Source of the DNA: an uncultured Prevotellaceae bacterium
GTDB taxonomy: Bacteria; Bacteroidota; Bacteroidia; Bacteroidales; Bacteroidaceae
NCBI GenBank assembly: GCA_937902455.1
Contig: CALELI010000115.1
Location: 1-46,547, forward strand
Length of the DNA: 46,547 nucleotides
Direction of reading: 5' to 3'
Position numbers and translations under genes: made by a program. The stretch's first letter is position 1, and each line of letters opens with the position of its first letter. The notes under the pieces were generated by a model, which saw nothing but the letters and a program-made list of their open reading frames with translations, ran no database searches and was not told the origin of the DNA. This document shows, piece after piece, positions 1-8,058 of the stretch.

Positions 1-229
1 GTAATTCGGATTTCGTATTTATACCGAACGAAGTGAGGTAAGCCTTGTACCAGATAGTCTCTCCCTTGAAATACCCGGTATTGTCGAAATGAAGGTACAC
101 CTTCTCCTGAGGATAAAGACTGCTGAATTTCGTTACCGTCTGCAGGGTCTTTATTATCTCGTTATCATTCTGTGCCAAGACAAAGATGCTTGTACACAAT
201 AACAATGATATGAGGAATGTACGCTTCAT
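1..229 (-). CDS. MG2-domain-like envelope protein, N-terminal fragment
   Basis: Only the first 76 codons lie in the window; the gene runs off the left edge. The start is the ATG read from the complement of 227-229. A signal peptide (MKRTFLISLLLCTSIFVLAQ) is followed by the motif KVYLHFDNTGYFKGETIW at about residues 43-60. That motif is typical of Bacteroidetes secreted proteins that begin with an alpha-2-macroglobulin MG2-like domain and often continue into a carboxypeptidase-regulatory or TonB plug domain. The start lies 25 bp beyond the stop of the neighbouring 1044-aa gene on the same strand, so the two are probably co-transcribed. The family call rests on this short N-terminus; the function is unknown. 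Confidence 0.7.
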   Translation of the reverse strand, partial: MKRTFLISLLLCTSIFVLAQNDNEIIKTLQTVTKFSSLYPQEKVYLHFDNTGYFKGETIWYKAYLTSFGINTKSEL

Positions 230-254
230 GTCTAAGAATGAAGAATGAAAAACT

Positions 255-3200
255 TTAATAATTAAGGAACTTCTTTCCGTTCTTGATGTAGATTCCCTTT
301 GTTGCAGGCATCTGTTTTTCGGAGATTCTCTGACCCTGAAGATTGAAGATGCGGTCTTCGCCAGTCATGGCAGCCGGTTCTATCTGTTCAATTCCCGTAG
401 GGTCTGTATCTGCGTGGAAGTAGAGTCGGAAGTTAGAGAAGGCTGTCCAGTAGTAGTTTCCTGCTGCCGTGCCCTTCAAGCCTATTGTCAGGTTGCTGGC
501 ATAGATACGGAAGGTATAGGCATTGTCGAACAGTCCTGCATTGAAATAGAGTTGTGCTGACTCCATGTCGTTTGGAATGTAGAAAGTTGGCTTGCCGACC
601 TTACTTTCATTGCCACCAATGGAATGATCCTGAGCCTCTGATGCGATATTGCAGATTGGCTGTCCGGTAAGTTTATTAGCATAAAGTATTGCATTCACGT
701 CATCGGTTCCTGTAAGATATGCCGAATAGACATTTTCAGCACTACCAGGGCGCTGGAAGCCTTGCATCTTCACTGTGTAGAATCCTCGTGCCACATCTGT
801 CATTGTCTGATTGAAGTCGAATGCAGTCATATAGTATTCGCATACATTGAAGTTCGCAGTAGGAGTAGTTCCGTCCCATCCGTCAGTATTCTCCCTGAGC
901 GAAGGATTCTTCAGCAGGAATGTCACGTCGAACGGTGTTTCTGCCGGAATAGAAGAAACACCACTACAGAAAGTCTTGCAGAGTTTCCGTGCATCGGTGA
1001 TGAGTGCCGCAAGTTCAGAAGTAACTGTTACCGTCTCTGCCTGACTTCGGAGGTCGGATATGCTCTGAAGAGTCTTCTGATTAATTCCTTCTGTCTTTTC
1101 TTCGTGAGGGGAAGATACAAGTTTTTCTATTCCGTCAAGGATGCCTGCCAGTTCGTTCTTGTAGTCGTCAATTGATGCGCCTGCAGCCTTGCGAGTCTCA
1201 TCGGCTGTGAGGATGAGCCAGCGCTGAGTGGTGGCAGAGTTCTCAAGACTGAATGAAGATGTTCCTGTTGCACCATTGGCATTTGCCGTGAGGACAGAGT
1301 GATTTGAGGCATAGATGAGCCAGTAGCCTCGTGTCGTGAACAGAGCTCCGCTACTTCCCAGTTTCACATCTACACGACCTTTCATGATGTGGATATTATT
1401 GTTAGTGCCGTTCTTTATATAGTTGCCGGTACCTACATTCTGAATCTGGTAGTAACAAGTGACAGGGTCGAATGTGATTGTCCACGCAGCGTTGTCGTTG
1501 TCTGTCAGTTCTGCAGCTGTCATCTCCACCCACTTGAGTTTAGTACCATCCATCACGAGATAAGAAGTAGTGAGTCCGCGTTCCGGGCTTTCGTTCTTGA
1601 TGTAGTATTTCACTCCGTCTTCATGCTCGAAGGAATAGGCAGGCAGACAGAATCCGCCACTCCAGTAGTTCACTGGTACCAGTCCGTCTTCACAGAATCC
1701 CTGGTTGATGAGTGTGCTACATGTGTATGTTGATTCCGAGTGGTCATCTTCCTGTGCTCCGTTGATGCCATAAGGCCAGAAGTGGGTATCGTCACCCGTC
1801 ACCCATGCACTCTCGTCGTTATCCCAGAAACGGATGACGGCATTTGCCCTCTCGCCAAGCCAGTGACCTCTGCTGCGGTTTTCGCGCATACAGGAATTCT
1901 TCCAGATGTCGGTCGTTCCACCACCAATTCCGTGGTTCATCTCGTGCATGATGGTTCCTGGCTGCTGGTAGGATGAGTTAGGACCAACTCGCATACTGCC
2001 ACCATAACTGCAGTCGGCAGTAGGGGTTCCTGAACCATACGAACAAGATACGTTATAGCCCTTTATGCTTGTAAGGTTATTCCAGTACTGATTGACTGCC
2101 ACATTGAGAGCACTGCTGATTCGTGCGTTCTCCTCAGCATTTCCACCGTTATTGTACCAGTATGTTACGTTACCCTTAGGAATTGTATATACCTTTATCA
2201 CATCACCGTAACCTACTGCATAGTCCTTACTGATGGCATAGGCGCGTACATAATATTTTGTAGAAGGTTTCAGTCCTGTCATCTTGAAAATCTTTCCGTT
2301 GTGGGAGATATACTGAGTGCTGCGGCCGTCGAGCACAGTAGGATTCGGCTCTGTACTCCAGCAGAATCCTTCTTCGAGTATGTTCGTGCTACTTACCTTG
2401 CTACGGCCGAAAATCACGTTCGAGCCTCTTGCATACCGAGTGTCAGTGATGACAGACGGTGCCGCACCACCACCATTGGCTATGCGATAAGCAAAGGCTG
2501 CATTGCTGAGGTTCTCTACCTCCTGTGCCAGAGTGCTGATGGAAGAACCATCGGAATTGTACGTCTCCCTTGCATGGTTTATGGCAGCAAGATAGTCTTC
2601 TGCCTGCTTGCCTGTTCCATCACCATAGTCCTTCTCTGCGGCAGTTATGGCAGAGAGCAGTTCCTTATATGCATCGACTGATGTCTGTGCGGATTTACTT
2701 GCATTGCGAAGTGGAGTGGCCACTCCTGGATAGTTGTCAGCAGTACTCTCGCCAAGCACAGCCTCTGCCTTGCTGATGGCAGAGAGAAGGGCTGCGAGTT
2801 CGTCCTTGTTCATCTTCTCATCTGATAAGGTCTTTGCATTATCGATACGGCTCTGCAACTCTTCGCGGAGCACACTGATATCGGTTTCAGTGAAAGTGAG
2901 TCGGAAGTTATCGACTGCAATCCAGTTGCCAGTGGCTCCTTCGGCCTTGAAACCGATGGTCACATCATTCTCTATGTTGATGAACGACAGCTTATAGTCG
3001 TTTCTTGCGTTGACATCCTTGCGTGCATCATTGGCGAATATCCATGCTCCCGTCTGGGCCTTAGATGAATTCTGCTGGATATTCTGTGCCGCAACGGTCA
3101 GTTCGTAAGCTCCTGCAGGAAGTGACTTGATGGTCTGGTTGACTTCGGCATCACCAATCTTGTTGCCGCTGCTTGTCCATTTCTCTGCATAGTAGGTACC

Positions 3201-3389
3201 TGCCTTCTTCGTGAAGTCGGAGTTCGACTGTGTCTGCATGTTCACGTTTGTCCACGATGTGAAGCCGTTCTCGAAACTTGGGTTCTTAATCTTGCTTGTC
3301 ACGTTTGTCTGTGCATCACAGAGCATGAAATGGAATGACAGCATGATGATTGCTGCCAACTGACTGATTAATGTTTTTCCTGTTAACAT
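255..3389 (-). CDS. Secreted multidomain protein with zinc-metallopeptidase-like motif and T9SS-like tail
   Basis: 1044 aa. Signal peptide about 1-26 (…MLCDAQ). Visible parts in order: a jelly-roll, carbohydrate-binding-like module (about 30-167, starting KNPSFENGFTSW); an Ala/Leu-rich helical FIVAR-like segment (about 170-300); a fibronectin III-like domain (about 310-402); a domain with HEMNHGIGGG at 482-491; a ricin/trefoil-like segment around QNVGTGNYIKNG (650-661); a second helical segment (about 735-805); a second jelly-roll module (about 820-993); and a C-terminal tail ending KGIYIKNGKKFLNY, like a T9SS sorting signal. HExxH is the zinc site of gluzincins and metzincins. The usual metzincin third ligand (HExxHxxGxxH/D) is Thr here, with Asp two residues later, so activity is not assured. 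It probably acts at the cell surface. It is likely the first gene of an operon with the fragment at 1-229. Substrate unknown. Confidence 0.75.
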   Translation of the reverse strand: MLTGKTLISQLAAIIMLSFHFMLCDAQTNVTSKIKNPSFENGFTSWTNVNMQTQSNSDFTKKAGTYYAEKWTSSGNKIGDAEVNQTIKSLPAGAYELTVAAQNIQQNSSKAQTGAWIFANDARKDVNARNDYKLSFINIENDVTIGFKAEGATGNWIAVDNFRLTFTETDISVLREELQSRIDNAKTLSDEKMNKDELAALLSAISKAEAVLGESTADNYPGVATPLRNASKSAQTSVDAYKELLSAITAAEKDYGDGTGKQAEDYLAAINHARETYNSDGSSISTLAQEVENLSNAAFAYRIANGGGAAPSVITDTRYARGSNVIFGRSKVSSTNILEEGFCWSTEPNPTVLDGRSTQYISHNGKIFKMTGLKPSTKYYVRAYAISKDYAVGYGDVIKVYTIPKGNVTYWYNNGGNAEENARISSALNVAVNQYWNNLTSIKGYNVSCSYGSGTPTADCSYGGSMRVGPNSSYQQPGTIMHEMNHGIGGGTTDIWKNSCMRENRSRGHWLGERANAVIRFWDNDESAWVTGDDTHFWPYGINGAQEDDHSESTYTCSTLINQGFCEDGLVPVNYWSGGFCLPAYSFEHEDGVKYYIKNESPERGLTTSYLVMDGTKLKWVEMTAAELTDNDNAAWTITFDPVTCYYQIQNVGTGNYIKNGTNNNIHIMKGRVDVKLGSSGALFTTRGYWLIYASNHSVLTANANGATGTSSFSLENSATTQRWLILTADETRKAAGASIDDYKNELAGILDGIEKLVSSPHEEKTEGINQKTLQSISDLRSQAETVTVTSELAALITDARKLCKTFCSGVSSIPAETPFDVTFLLKNPSLRENTDGWDGTTPTANFNVCEYYMTAFDFNQTMTDVARGFYTVKMQGFQRPGSAENVYSAYLTGTDDVNAILYANKLTGQPICNIASEAQDHSIGGNESKVGKPTFYIPNDMESAQLYFNAGLFDNAYTFRIYASNLTIGLKGTAAGNYYWTAFSNFRLYFHADTDPTGIEQIEPAAMTGEDRIFNLQGQRISEKQMPATKGIYIKNGKKFLNY

Positions 3390-3396
3390 AAAAAAT

Positions 3397-3458
3397 GATT
3401 TGTCAATAGATTCAATATCTTTATTCTATTGCAAAGATACGAAATTTATTGACAAATC
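3397..3458 (-). promoter_or_regulatory. Promoter flanked by a 12-bp perfect inverted repeat
   Basis: On the minus strand TATCTTTG (complement of 3432-3439) matches the Bacteroidetes -7 box TAnnTTTG, with a TTG 18 bp upstream (3458-3460). The arms GATTTGTCAATA (3397-3408) and TATTGACAAATC (3447-3458) are exact reverse complements and enclose the -7 box. The arrangement could be an operator or an RNA hairpin in the 5' leader of the secreted protein gene. Confidence 0.5.
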
Positions 3459-3518
3459 AATCCTTATCTCTGATAAATCTACTGATTACACTTTCGGAAG
3501 CTCGTAATTTTTTGACTT

Positions 3519-3660
3519 TAACATTAATCAAACATTAATCTGAACATTAATCAGACATTAATATTTTTATTAAAGACCGATTACTATTCGTTGTACAATC
3601 GAATACTATGAGTATTATATGTCTGATTAATGTCTTCATTAATGTCTGATTAATGTTTAA
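3519..3660. repeat. AT-rich inverted repeat of ATTAATC units spaced about 11 bp
   Basis: The left arm has ATTAAT cores at 3523, 3534, 3546 and 3557. The right arm has the complementary ATTAATG cores at 3626, 3638 and 3649. The two arms are reverse complements over about 45 bp. The 11-12 bp steps put each core on the same face of the helix. It lies just downstream of the outer-membrane protein gene and could act as a terminator, a binding platform or a relic mobile element. Confidence 0.6.
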
Positions 3661-3704
3661 ACTTAAATCTACTGATTAATACCAGATTTTGCCATGACTG
3701 GTCA

Positions 3705-6605
3705 TTACCATCTATGGCGGTCACCACCTGGTCCTGGGATATTGCCGTCGCCGAATGTATTGAAACGGTAGGAGACGCGGAGCATGCCGTACTGGTAGAT
3801 AGAGTTGTTGCGTGAGTCGCTGCGCATCATTTCGTTGATGGTACGCGAGAGGTTGCTCTGCTGACCGAGAATGTCGTTTATCTCAAGCATGAATGTAAGG
3901 TTTCCGTTGAGGAGTGCCTGTGATATCTGTGCGTTCCAGAGCAGTTCGTCGGTATTCATGTCCTTTGATGCATAGCCTCTGCGGCATTCCATGCCTATGT
4001 CGGTGTTGAGGGTGAGACCGAACTTGGTGGTGTACTGGAATTCTGCACCATATCCGAAATTCCATGTGTCCTGGTTGCCAGAAGGAGTGATGTCGTTCTT
4101 GGAGTGGTTGTAGTTGACGTTTCCATTGATGGAAATCTCTATGAGGTCGCGGCGGTAGGAAATGCCTAAGTCTTCTCCCACTCCGAAGGATCTCGTTGTA
4201 GACTTCACGTCAGTGGCACCTTGCTGTGTGTAACCTACACGATTGCTGTAGTAGACATTGGCAAACTCTTCGAGAGTGAAGTACTTGTTGAGGGTGTCAA
4301 GCGGCAAGTCGAATCCTCCACCCATTGATGCGTTCCAGTTGCCATTGATATTGAATGGCTTGGTCTCACGGACACCAGTGTCTTCATGATAGATAACCCG
4401 GTTGGCAATGTTGTTCTGAGTGAATCCTCCGTTGGCATAGCCGAAGAATCCCGACTGAGTTGCCTCCTTATATGTGTTGTAGTTGAGACGGATGGTGTGG
4501 TTGAACGACGGCTTGAGGTCTGGATTACCACTTGTGATGTTCAGCGGGTTAGAGTCGTCGCGGATGTCGAGGAGGTTGGTGAGGCTCGGCTGGTTCATGT
4601 TTCCCCAGTAGTTGACATGGAGGTTTGTCTGCTTGTCCTTCTGGAAACGGTACTGGAGTCGTGGCGAGAAGTTGAACTGGTTCTTGGAGATGTGGTATGC
4701 CTCGCCGAGGTATTTGTAGTCAAGGCTTGTGTTGACAGGCACAAGGTCGACTCCCACGCTGAAGTTACTGCGGTCTGTCACCCTTCGCATTGAGAGAGAT
4801 GCCGTATGCTGGTAGGTCTTGTATTCTGAGCGCTGGCAGAGTCGGTTGGCTATGCTGTCCTCATTGCTTCCGATAATCTTATGTCCTTCACGGAGCATAT
4901 AGTCGAGAATGCCGTCCACATCGTAACGGAATGATTCCAGGGCTCCATAGAGCGTGCTGAATGCATCCGAGCTGTAGATATATGCCTGGCGGTCGTTCTT
5001 GTTGTAGTTGTAGTTGAAACGATAGCCGAACTGCAGATAGGTCTTGTATGCAATCGGTTCGCTGTAGCTGAGGTCTGCTGAGATATTGCGTGAGCGGGAT
5101 GGTGTGTTATAGTAGCGGTTATTGATGTCTGCCAGCTTGTCTGTCTGGTAGTAGTCCACCTTTGCAGCCGAGAGCTGCTGGCTCTCACCGTTGGATATGC
5201 CTCCGTTGATGCGCAGGTTGATGTTGCGTCCGTCGTCGTTGAGCTTGCGGTTTATCATCAGCATGCCGTTGAAGTTGCTGTTAGTGCTGTACGACTGCTG
5301 ACGGTTGATGTTGCGGTTCACGAGTATGTCCGTAATCTTCTTCACCAGGGTGTCCTGCATGATCTCCAGCATAGGATTGTCGGAAACCTCGTTCGGGTCG
5401 CTGTTGAAGCTGCCGCTTGTGCCATAGGAGTAACCTCTGTTGCGTGAATAATTGTAGCGTGGACGGAAGATGATGTTGGTCATCGTGTCGGGTTTCCATT
5501 CAAGACGGAAATTGGAGTTGAGATTTATGTTGGAATCATAGCTCTGGCTGAGGTTCTCGTTGAACGAACGCACCGTCGACGATACGAAGTTCTCCTGCGA
5601 TGTCTCGTTGCGGCTGTCGGAACCATTGTAGAAGAAGCGGATGCTACCGCCCGTCTCCAGCTTGTCGCTCGTGGTTGCGAAGTTCATGCCGGCATTCTTG
5701 CTCGCACGCAGTCCGCCTCCCCAGCGGCCCCATCCACGGCCACCGCCACCACCGTAGCCTCTGTCGCCTACGTTGTTCATGCCTCCGAGCAATGTCACCT
5801 GGACATTGTCGGTGAAGCGCATCACGTTCATCCGGCTTGCATATCGGTGCTGAGTTCCCGCACCACCATTGAGCTGGCCGGTCCATCCCTTGTTCATGCC
5901 TTTCTTGATTGACAGGTCGAGCACGGTCTCGTCCTCCCCGTCGTCGATACCGGTAACACGTGCCATATCACTCTTCCTGTCGTACGACTTGATATTGTCG
6001 ATGATATCCACAGGGATGTTCTGCATTGCCACCTGAGTGTCGTTGAGGAAGAACTCCTTTCCGTCAATCATGATCTTGTTGACAGACTTTCCGTTGATGG
6101 TGATATTGCCGTTCTCGTCCACCTTTGCCCCCGGGAGCTTCTTCACGAGAGCCTCAAGGGTACTTCCTGCCGGAGTACGGTAAGCACTGGCATTGAAGAT
6201 GAGCGAGTCGCCCGACACCTTCACCTTCGAGGCATTGGCCGTAATCTCCGTCTGGGCAAGCAATACATTATCAGGGGTCAGAGTAATGAAACCGAGATCA
6301 GTGTTCTTCTTGGTCTTGCTTATTGACAGTTCCAGGTTCTGCGTCTTCGGCACGTACCCCACGTACGACACCTTTATCTTATATTTGCCCTTCACGAGAT
6401 CCTTCACCGTGAAGACTCCGTTAGCATCAGTTGCCGACCCACCTACAAACGTCTCATCCTCTGCTGTCACCACCTGCACAGTGGCAGAAGGGATTGTCTC
6501 CTGGGTACCGCTGTCAATGATAGTACCCTTCACCGTAAACTTCGTCTGCGCACTCACCAAGATTGTCATCATCATGCAGATGACAAACCACACAATCTTT
6601 TTCAT
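3705..6605 (-). CDS. Outer-membrane beta-barrel protein (TonB-receptor-like)
   Basis: 966 aa with signal peptide about 1-19 (…TILVSAQ). A carboxypeptidase-regulatory-like Ig domain follows (about 22-112), then a plug-like segment (about 120-235, including KKLPGAKVDENGNITING), then a long region of alternating residues typical of the outer-membrane beta-barrel family related to TonB-dependent receptors. A very Gly-rich stretch (GYGGGGGRGWGRWGGG, near residues 282-298) sits in what should be an early barrel loop, and the C-terminus is also Gly/Pro-rich (GDGNIPGPGGDRHRW). No SusD-like partner is adjacent, so a glycan-import role is not supported. The ligand is unknown. The start ATG (6603-6605) gives a good signal peptide. 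Confidence 0.85.
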   Translation of the reverse strand: MKKIVWFVICMMMTILVSAQTKFTVKGTIIDSGTQETIPSATVQVVTAEDETFVGGSATDANGVFTVKDLVKGKYKIKVSYVGYVPKTQNLELSISKTKKNTDLGFITLTPDNVLLAQTEITANASKVKVSGDSLIFNASAYRTPAGSTLEALVKKLPGAKVDENGNITINGKSVNKIMIDGKEFFLNDTQVAMQNIPVDIIDNIKSYDRKSDMARVTGIDDGEDETVLDLSIKKGMNKGWTGQLNGGAGTQHRYASRMNVMRFTDNVQVTLLGGMNNVGDRGYGGGGGRGWGRWGGGLRASKNAGMNFATTSDKLETGGSIRFFYNGSDSRNETSQENFVSSTVRSFNENLSQSYDSNINLNSNFRLEWKPDTMTNIIFRPRYNYSRNRGYSYGTSGSFNSDPNEVSDNPMLEIMQDTLVKKITDILVNRNINRQQSYSTNSNFNGMLMINRKLNDDGRNINLRINGGISNGESQQLSAAKVDYYQTDKLADINNRYYNTPSRSRNISADLSYSEPIAYKTYLQFGYRFNYNYNKNDRQAYIYSSDAFSTLYGALESFRYDVDGILDYMLREGHKIIGSNEDSIANRLCQRSEYKTYQHTASLSMRRVTDRSNFSVGVDLVPVNTSLDYKYLGEAYHISKNQFNFSPRLQYRFQKDKQTNLHVNYWGNMNQPSLTNLLDIRDDSNPLNITSGNPDLKPSFNHTIRLNYNTYKEATQSGFFGYANGGFTQNNIANRVIYHEDTGVRETKPFNINGNWNASMGGGFDLPLDTLNKYFTLEEFANVYYSNRVGYTQQGATDVKSTTRSFGVGEDLGISYRRDLIEISINGNVNYNHSKNDITPSGNQDTWNFGYGAEFQYTTKFGLTLNTDIGMECRRGYASKDMNTDELLWNAQISQALLNGNLTFMLEINDILGQQSNLSRTINEMMRSDSRNNSIYQYGMLRVSYRFNTFGDGNIPGPGGDRHRW

Positions 6606-6768
6606 TGGAAAAACTTCTTTTACCTTATTTAATAATTATATTAGTTACCTTACATAAGGGCACAATTCACCCTTTCCCATATATGACACGAAAAAAACAG
6701 GTAGGTTTAATGACAACATAAAAATTTTCACAAAAACACATCCATCGCCCCAATGACCCCGCCACACA

Positions 6769-6940
6769 CAGAGAACGTCACCACCGCAAACAGAGAACAC
6801 CATCAGTACAAACAGAGAATACAACCAACACAATCAGAGAACACTATCAACACATACAGAGAATAATATCCACACGAACAGAGAATAATATCCACACGAA
6901 CAGAGAATAATATCCAAATGTACTGAGACAACTACCAACG
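6769..6940. repeat. 22-bp direct repeats, eight units, CAGAGAA core
   Basis: CAGAGAA (or its variant CTGAGAC in the last unit) starts at 6769, 6791, 6813, 6835, 6857, 6879, 6901 and 6923, an exact 22-bp step each time. Most units also share ATCnACA or a close variant at positions 12-18. The units at 6857 and 6879 are identical. The exact spacing is visible directly; the function is unknown. Confidence 0.9.
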
Positions 6941-7045
6941 TGTTATTAACAAGTAATACGTTCTGTTATTAACAGATAGTATATAGCTGTTATTAACACA
7001 TACTATATAGCTGTTATTAACAGGTGGTATATAGTTGTTATTAAT
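6941..7045. repeat. 24-bp direct repeats, five units, GTTATTAAC core
   Basis: TGTTATTAA starts at 6941, 6964, 6988, 7012 and 7036, with steps of 23, 24, 24 and 24 bp. The core belongs to the palindrome family GTTAWTAAC and is followed by a spacer like AGATAGTATATAGC. The last unit ends in AATGCAA. It follows the 22-bp array directly. The array at 26703-26840 has the same order and end units. Confidence 0.9.
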
Positions 7046-7251
7046 GCAAGCATAGTATTCTCAGTAGTATTAGATAATTTCCTGCGTTCAAAGCTGGCAC
7101 AAAGAGCCATCATCCGGCCATATACAAGCGCGTACGCAATAGTCCTACAACCATTGCGTACGCGTATCTGTCCGAATGCCCCCATGTTGGGCACCAGCCA
7201 TTAGTCATTGGCTACCCGCCGTTTCCTCGCTTTGCCAGAGTTCGTTTTTAG

Positions 7252-7503
7252 TTATGCTATTCCGCCAGTATAGAGTTGCTCAACAGGGAACACTAAATCC
7301 CAGTCTTCACCCCATACGATGTTGCCATCATCAATGGTAAACTTCAGGAACTCATGCTCGTCCAAATATTTGTCGTATTGTGGATGTGGATGAGCATGAA
7401 TAAACTCTCCGATATTGACACGCTGGATGGTGTTATCGTTAAATGTCATCTCAATGGTCAGATTGCCAACCGAATGAGCTTCTGTAATCATTATTCGTGC
7501 CAT
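7252..7503 (-). CDS. DUF2442 domain protein
   Basis: 83 aa, a normal full length for the DUF2442 family: a small beta-rich protein with the typical segment IEMTFNDNT and the motif WGEDWDLVFPVEQLY near the C-terminus. It follows the DUF4160 gene with a 3-bp gap. Such DUF4160/DUF2442 pairs are common in bacteria and have been suggested, without firm proof, to behave like toxin-antitoxin modules. No molecular activity is known. Confidence 0.8.
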   Translation of the reverse strand: MARIMITEAHSVGNLTIEMTFNDNTIQRVNIGEFIHAHPHPQYDKYLDEHEFLKFTIDDGNIVWGEDWDLVFPVEQLYTGGIA

Positions 7504-7506
7504 ATA

Positions 7507-7827
7507 TTAATCCTCCTTGCTTTTACGGATTCGTTTGTTAATCTTTGTGTTCTTGACAGCTCTGCGATAAACAAAGCACTCGACCCATTTCTCTACGATT
7601 TCCTTCCAGTAATGGTTGATGAACTCTATTGCATCTGAGGTATCCTGCGAATTCATTGGGTCAGCCCCTGTCTTTTCTCGTCTTTCCAAGCGAATGAGTT
7701 CACCGTCTTCAATTATCAAATCAAATATACACTCTTCGCTTCCATGCTTCACATGAACGTGAACTGGCTCATGCTCGTTGGAGAAAAAGTAGAAGATAAA
7801 ACCAAAGTATTCAAATATTTTGCCCAT
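7507..7827 (-). CDS. DUF4160 domain protein
   Basis: 106 aa. The first 60 residues show the DUF4160 signature FFSNEHEPVHVHVKHG, with the conserved E-H-x-P-x-H-x-H cluster. The C-terminal part is Lys/Arg-rich (KINKRIRKSKED), which could contact nucleic acid. A clear promoter precedes it (7878-7908). It is translated ahead of DUF2442 in a two-gene operon. The function is unknown; a toxin-antitoxin-like role is only suggested by gene pairing. Confidence 0.8.
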   Translation of the reverse strand: MGKIFEYFGFIFYFFSNEHEPVHVHVKHGSEECIFDLIIEDGELIRLERREKTGADPMNSQDTSDAIEFINHYWKEIVEKWVECFVYRRAVKNTKINKRIRKSKED

Positions 7828-7877
7828 AACGTTTCAACTTTTCCATACAACTGAATATAAGTTTATTAAATCAATTG

Positions 7878-7908
7878 CAAAGGTACGATAAATATAATTA
7901 ATATCAAA
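7878..7908 (-). promoter_or_regulatory. Promoter of the DUF4160/DUF2442 operon
   Basis: On the minus strand TTTG (complement of 7905-7908) and TACCTTTG (complement of 7878-7885) are 19 bp apart, a full match to the Bacteroidetes -33/-7 pattern. The start codon is 50 bp downstream of the -7 box. Confidence 0.65.
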
Positions 7909-7915
7909 ATGAACT

Positions 7916-7952
7916 GGGCGAAAGTTAACTGTATTTGCCCACTTTTCGCCCG
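7916..7952. repeat. Hairpin-forming inverted repeat
   Basis: GGGCGAAAGT and, 15 bp later, ACTTTTCGCCC are near-perfect reverse complements. It lies upstream of the DUF4160 promoter and downstream of the terminator of the 1655-aa gene. Role unknown. Confidence 0.45.
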
Positions 7953-7991
7953 AATCAGTGTATGGTTCTAATATTACACTCAGCAAAAGGC

Positions 7992-8026
7992 ACAAAAAAA
8001 ATCAGCTCGCAATTGCTTGCGAGCCG
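7992..8026 (-). terminator. Intrinsic terminator after the CBM-repeat gene
   Basis: Read on the minus strand, an 8-bp stem (GCTCGCAA/TTGCGAGC, positions 8005-8024, 4-nt loop) is followed a few bases on by a run of eight T (complement of 7993-8000). It begins about 30 bp after the stop codon of the 1655-aa gene. Confidence 0.85.
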
Positions 8027-8058
8027 ATTCATTGGGATTATTGTAAGTTAGCTTGTTC

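Larger units (their letters stand above)
3390..3704. other. Gene-free gap with a promoter and two inverted repeats
   Basis: This gap lies between two minus-strand genes. It holds the promoter region of the 1044-aa secreted protein, a perfect 12-bp inverted repeat around that promoter, and a larger AT-rich inverted repeat built from ATTAATC units. The last two are listed separately. No coding potential is seen. Confidence 0.7.
6606..7251. other. Gene-free gap holding a composite repeat element
   Basis: This 646-bp stretch holds a 22-bp-period array (6769-6940), a 24-bp-period array (6941-7045) and a tail that resembles the one after the arrays at 26600-26840. No convincing gene is present. 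A minus-strand open frame at 7003-7194 is broken inside the 24-bp repeats. Confidence 0.75.

Noticed and set aside
6769..7045. Possible CRISPR array
   Set aside because: Period of 22-24 bp is far too short, spacers are similar rather than unique, and no cas gene is present.
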